NCBI RefSeq assembly: GCF_900115685.1
Contig: NZ_FOXJ01000010.1
Span: forward strand, 62,001-126,000
Direction of reading: 5' to 3'
Length of the DNA stretch: 64,000 bases
Source: Variovorax sp. 770b2
Lineage (GTDB): Bacteria > Pseudomonadota > Gammaproteobacteria > Burkholderiales > Burkholderiaceae_C
Positions 62,701 through 64,000 of the stretch are shown here, piece after piece. The position numbers and the translations under genes were made by a program. The stretch's first letter is position 1; each line of letters begins with the position of its first letter. Below the pieces are notes generated by a model. That model saw only the letters and a program-made list of their open reading frames with translations, had not been told where the DNA came from and searched no databases.

Positions 62701-63201
62701 GTGGCCGACCAGTCTTTGCTTGCATCGCTAGACCCCTTCACCTATTGGCGCGATGTTGTCTCGCAGGTGGAGAAGGGCGTGAACGAATTTGCCAACAGAA
62801 AAATGAAGTCCGACAAGTTCGTGCGGGGCATGAACAAGGTGGTCGGCGTTTCGATGGCCGCCAAGAAGATGCGGCAGGATCTGATGCAGCGCTACTTCGA
62901 AGCGCTGAACCTGCCAAGCCGTGCCGACGTGCTGGCGCTGGCCGAGAAGCTGCAGTCCATCGAAGACCGCCTGATCGGCATGGCGGCCGCGCTCGAGCGG
63001 CTCGATCGGCTCGATGGCGGCAAGGGCATCGCGGCCATCGGCATGCAGGGCGCCCCCGTGGTGCGTCGCACGAGAAAGCCACCGGCTCCTGCCGCAACGA
63101 TGGCGCTCGTGGCGCCGCCATCGCCATCGCCACGGCCATCGGCCGTCGCCGTGCCCGCGCGCAAGAAAACCGTCGCCGCCAGGCGGCAGGCCCGTTCATG
63201 A
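62701..63201 (+). CDS. PhaE-like PHA synthase subunit or phasin-like protein
   Basis: 166 residues from GTG 62701, preceded by AAGGAG. The middle part VVGVSMAAKKMRQDLMQRYFEALNLPSRADVLALAEKLQSIEDRL resembles the C-terminal helices of PhaE (LNLPTR...), the partner of class III synthase. The C-terminus is Ala/Pro-rich and basic, as in phasins. It is half the length of a standard PhaE (about 350 residues). The ATGA overlap with phaC supports a stoichiometric complex. Confidence 0.8.
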   Translation: MADQSLLASLDPFTYWRDVVSQVEKGVNEFANRKMKSDKFVRGMNKVVGVSMAAKKMRQDLMQRYFEALNLPSRADVLALAEKLQSIEDRLIGMAAALERLDRLDGGKGIAAIGMQGAPVVRRTRKPPAPAATMALVAPPSPSPRPSAVAVPARKKTVAARRQARS

Positions 63202-64000
63202 GCACATCGGACACCGCCGGCGAATCGATCGCGAGCCGCGTGCAGGCGGAGATCGAGCGCGCCCTGCAACGCAACATCAAGGGCCTCGAATTCCTTGGAT
63301 CGCGCGGCCCCGCCGTCGGCGTGACGCCGCGCGACCTGATCCATCAGCGCGGCACCCTGGCGCTCTACCACTACCGGCCGATGGTGGACGAGATCTACCG
63401 CGTGCCGCTGCTGCTCGTGATGGCGGTGACCAACCGGGGCTACATCCTGGACCTCGCACCCGGGCAGAGCCTCGTGGAGTTCCTGCTCAGGCAGGGCTAC
63501 GACGTGTTCATGATCGACTGGAACCCGCCACGGGCCGACGAGAAGAAGCTGCGGCTGGAGGACTACACCCTGGACTTCATTCCCGAGAGCCTGCGGTGCG
63601 TGCAGCACGCCACGGGCGAGGAAGACGTGACCCTGGTCGGGTATTGCATGGGCGGCGTGCTTTCCACGATCTACACCGCGCTGCATCCCGATGGCCCGGT
63701 GAAGAACCTCGCGGTGTTCACCACGCCCGTCGACTTCACCCAGATGAAGCTGTTCTCCAAATGGAGCGACAAGCGCCACTTCGATGTCGACCGCCTCGTG
63801 GACACCGTGGGCAACGCCCCCTCGGAAATGATCTACGCCGGCTTCGACATGCTGCGCCCGGCCGATCGCATCGCGGGCCAGGTGCAGCTGTGGGATAACC
63901 TCTGGAACGACGAATTCGTCAAGTCCTACCGCATGTTCGACCGCTGGGCCACGGACGTGCTGCCGCTGCCCGGCGAGCTCTTTCGCCAGACGACCAAGGA
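63198..64000 (+). CDS. phaC: Polyhydroxyalkanoate synthase, class III-like PhaC (partial, runs off the window)
   Basis: At least 267 residues; the C-terminus lies outside. The lipase-like box GYCMGGVLST carries the catalytic cysteine at residue 150, the position of Cys149 in class III Allochromatium PhaC. TLALYHYRPMVDEIYRVPLLLVMAVTNRGYILDLAPGQSLVEFLL and YDVFMIDWNPP are PhaC marks. The short N-terminus (no 200-residue class I extension) agrees with class III or a relative. It polymerises 3-hydroxyacyl-CoA, with the PhaE-like protein next to it. Confidence 0.9.
   Translation, partial: MSTSDTAGESIASRVQAEIERALQRNIKGLEFLGSRGPAVGVTPRDLIHQRGTLALYHYRPMVDEIYRVPLLLVMAVTNRGYILDLAPGQSLVEFLLRQGYDVFMIDWNPPRADEKKLRLEDYTLDFIPESLRCVQHATGEEDVTLVGYCMGGVLSTIYTALHPDGPVKNLAVFTTPVDFTQMKLFSKWSDKRHFDVDRLVDTVGNAPSEMIYAGFDMLRPADRIAGQVQLWDNLWNDEFVKSYRMFDRWATDVLPLPGELFRQTTK

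Overview
The window is GC-rich chromosomal DNA, densely packed and mostly free of mobile elements. The gene content suggests a beta-proteobacterium of the Comamonadaceae, most like Variovorax. Pointers are the Bug/TctC-type solute-binding protein, the fused indolepyruvate ferredoxin oxidoreductase with a divergent Lrp regulator, the many LysR and AraC regulators, and the MNKI-type extended signal peptide of a trimeric autotransporter. This assignment is inferred from gene content; no rRNA or other marker gene is present. I found no tRNA, rRNA, CRISPR array or transposase.

Layout. 1-5.4 kb: a partial methyltransferase, a GNAT acetyltransferase and an XRE-cupin regulator on the minus strand, divergent from a large PutA. 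5.4-8.1 kb: a nested inverted repeat, an AhpD-like protein, a short YadA-type adhesin and a BamE-like lipoprotein. 8.1-19.7 kb: a minus-strand exopolysaccharide locus of the Wza/Wzb/Wzc type, with priming transferase, polymerase-like protein, pyruvyl transferase, one GT4 enzyme, a secreted glycosidase, a flippase and a PhyH-type oxygenase. A 0.9-kb non-coding stretch lies behind its promoter end. 20.6-26.1 kb: a small membrane protein, an AraC regulator, then gluconate kinase and gluconate permease, divergent from a LacI-type regulator; three copies of a palindromic operator sit between them. 26.1-31.3 kb: a LysR regulator divergent from an operon with three RraA-type aldolase paralogues, an amino-acid binding protein and an aminotransferase. 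31.4-35.6 kb: indolepyruvate ferredoxin oxidoreductase and its divergent Lrp-type regulator. 35.6-41.3 kb: a stress and DNA-repair-like group of small DUF proteins, Ku, and a MerR-like/TPR protein. 41.3-44.8 kb: DUF3237 and SnoaL genes with HxlR, then three genes translationally linked to the adhesin that follows. 44.8-53.3 kb: one gene for a 2,819-residue trimeric autotransporter, whose stalk is built from 14- and 18-residue serine/threonine-rich units. 53.6-58.4 kb: a cluster of regulators with two tandem LysR paralogues, a decayed third copy, an HTH-only LysR, an AraC and an atypical response regulator. 58.4-64 kb: an MFS transporter, an AraC regulator and a polyhydroxyalkanoate-type operon that runs off the window end.

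How the parts work together. The EPS locus and the two adhesins are surface and biofilm functions. PutA, the gluconate genes, the RraA operon and the oxidoreductase are catabolic modules, each with its own divergent regulator, as expected in a soil or plant-associated generalist. The points most worth a second look are the adhesin operon with its 4-residue stutter stalk, the triple-RraA operon, and the decaying LysR family next to the adhesin.
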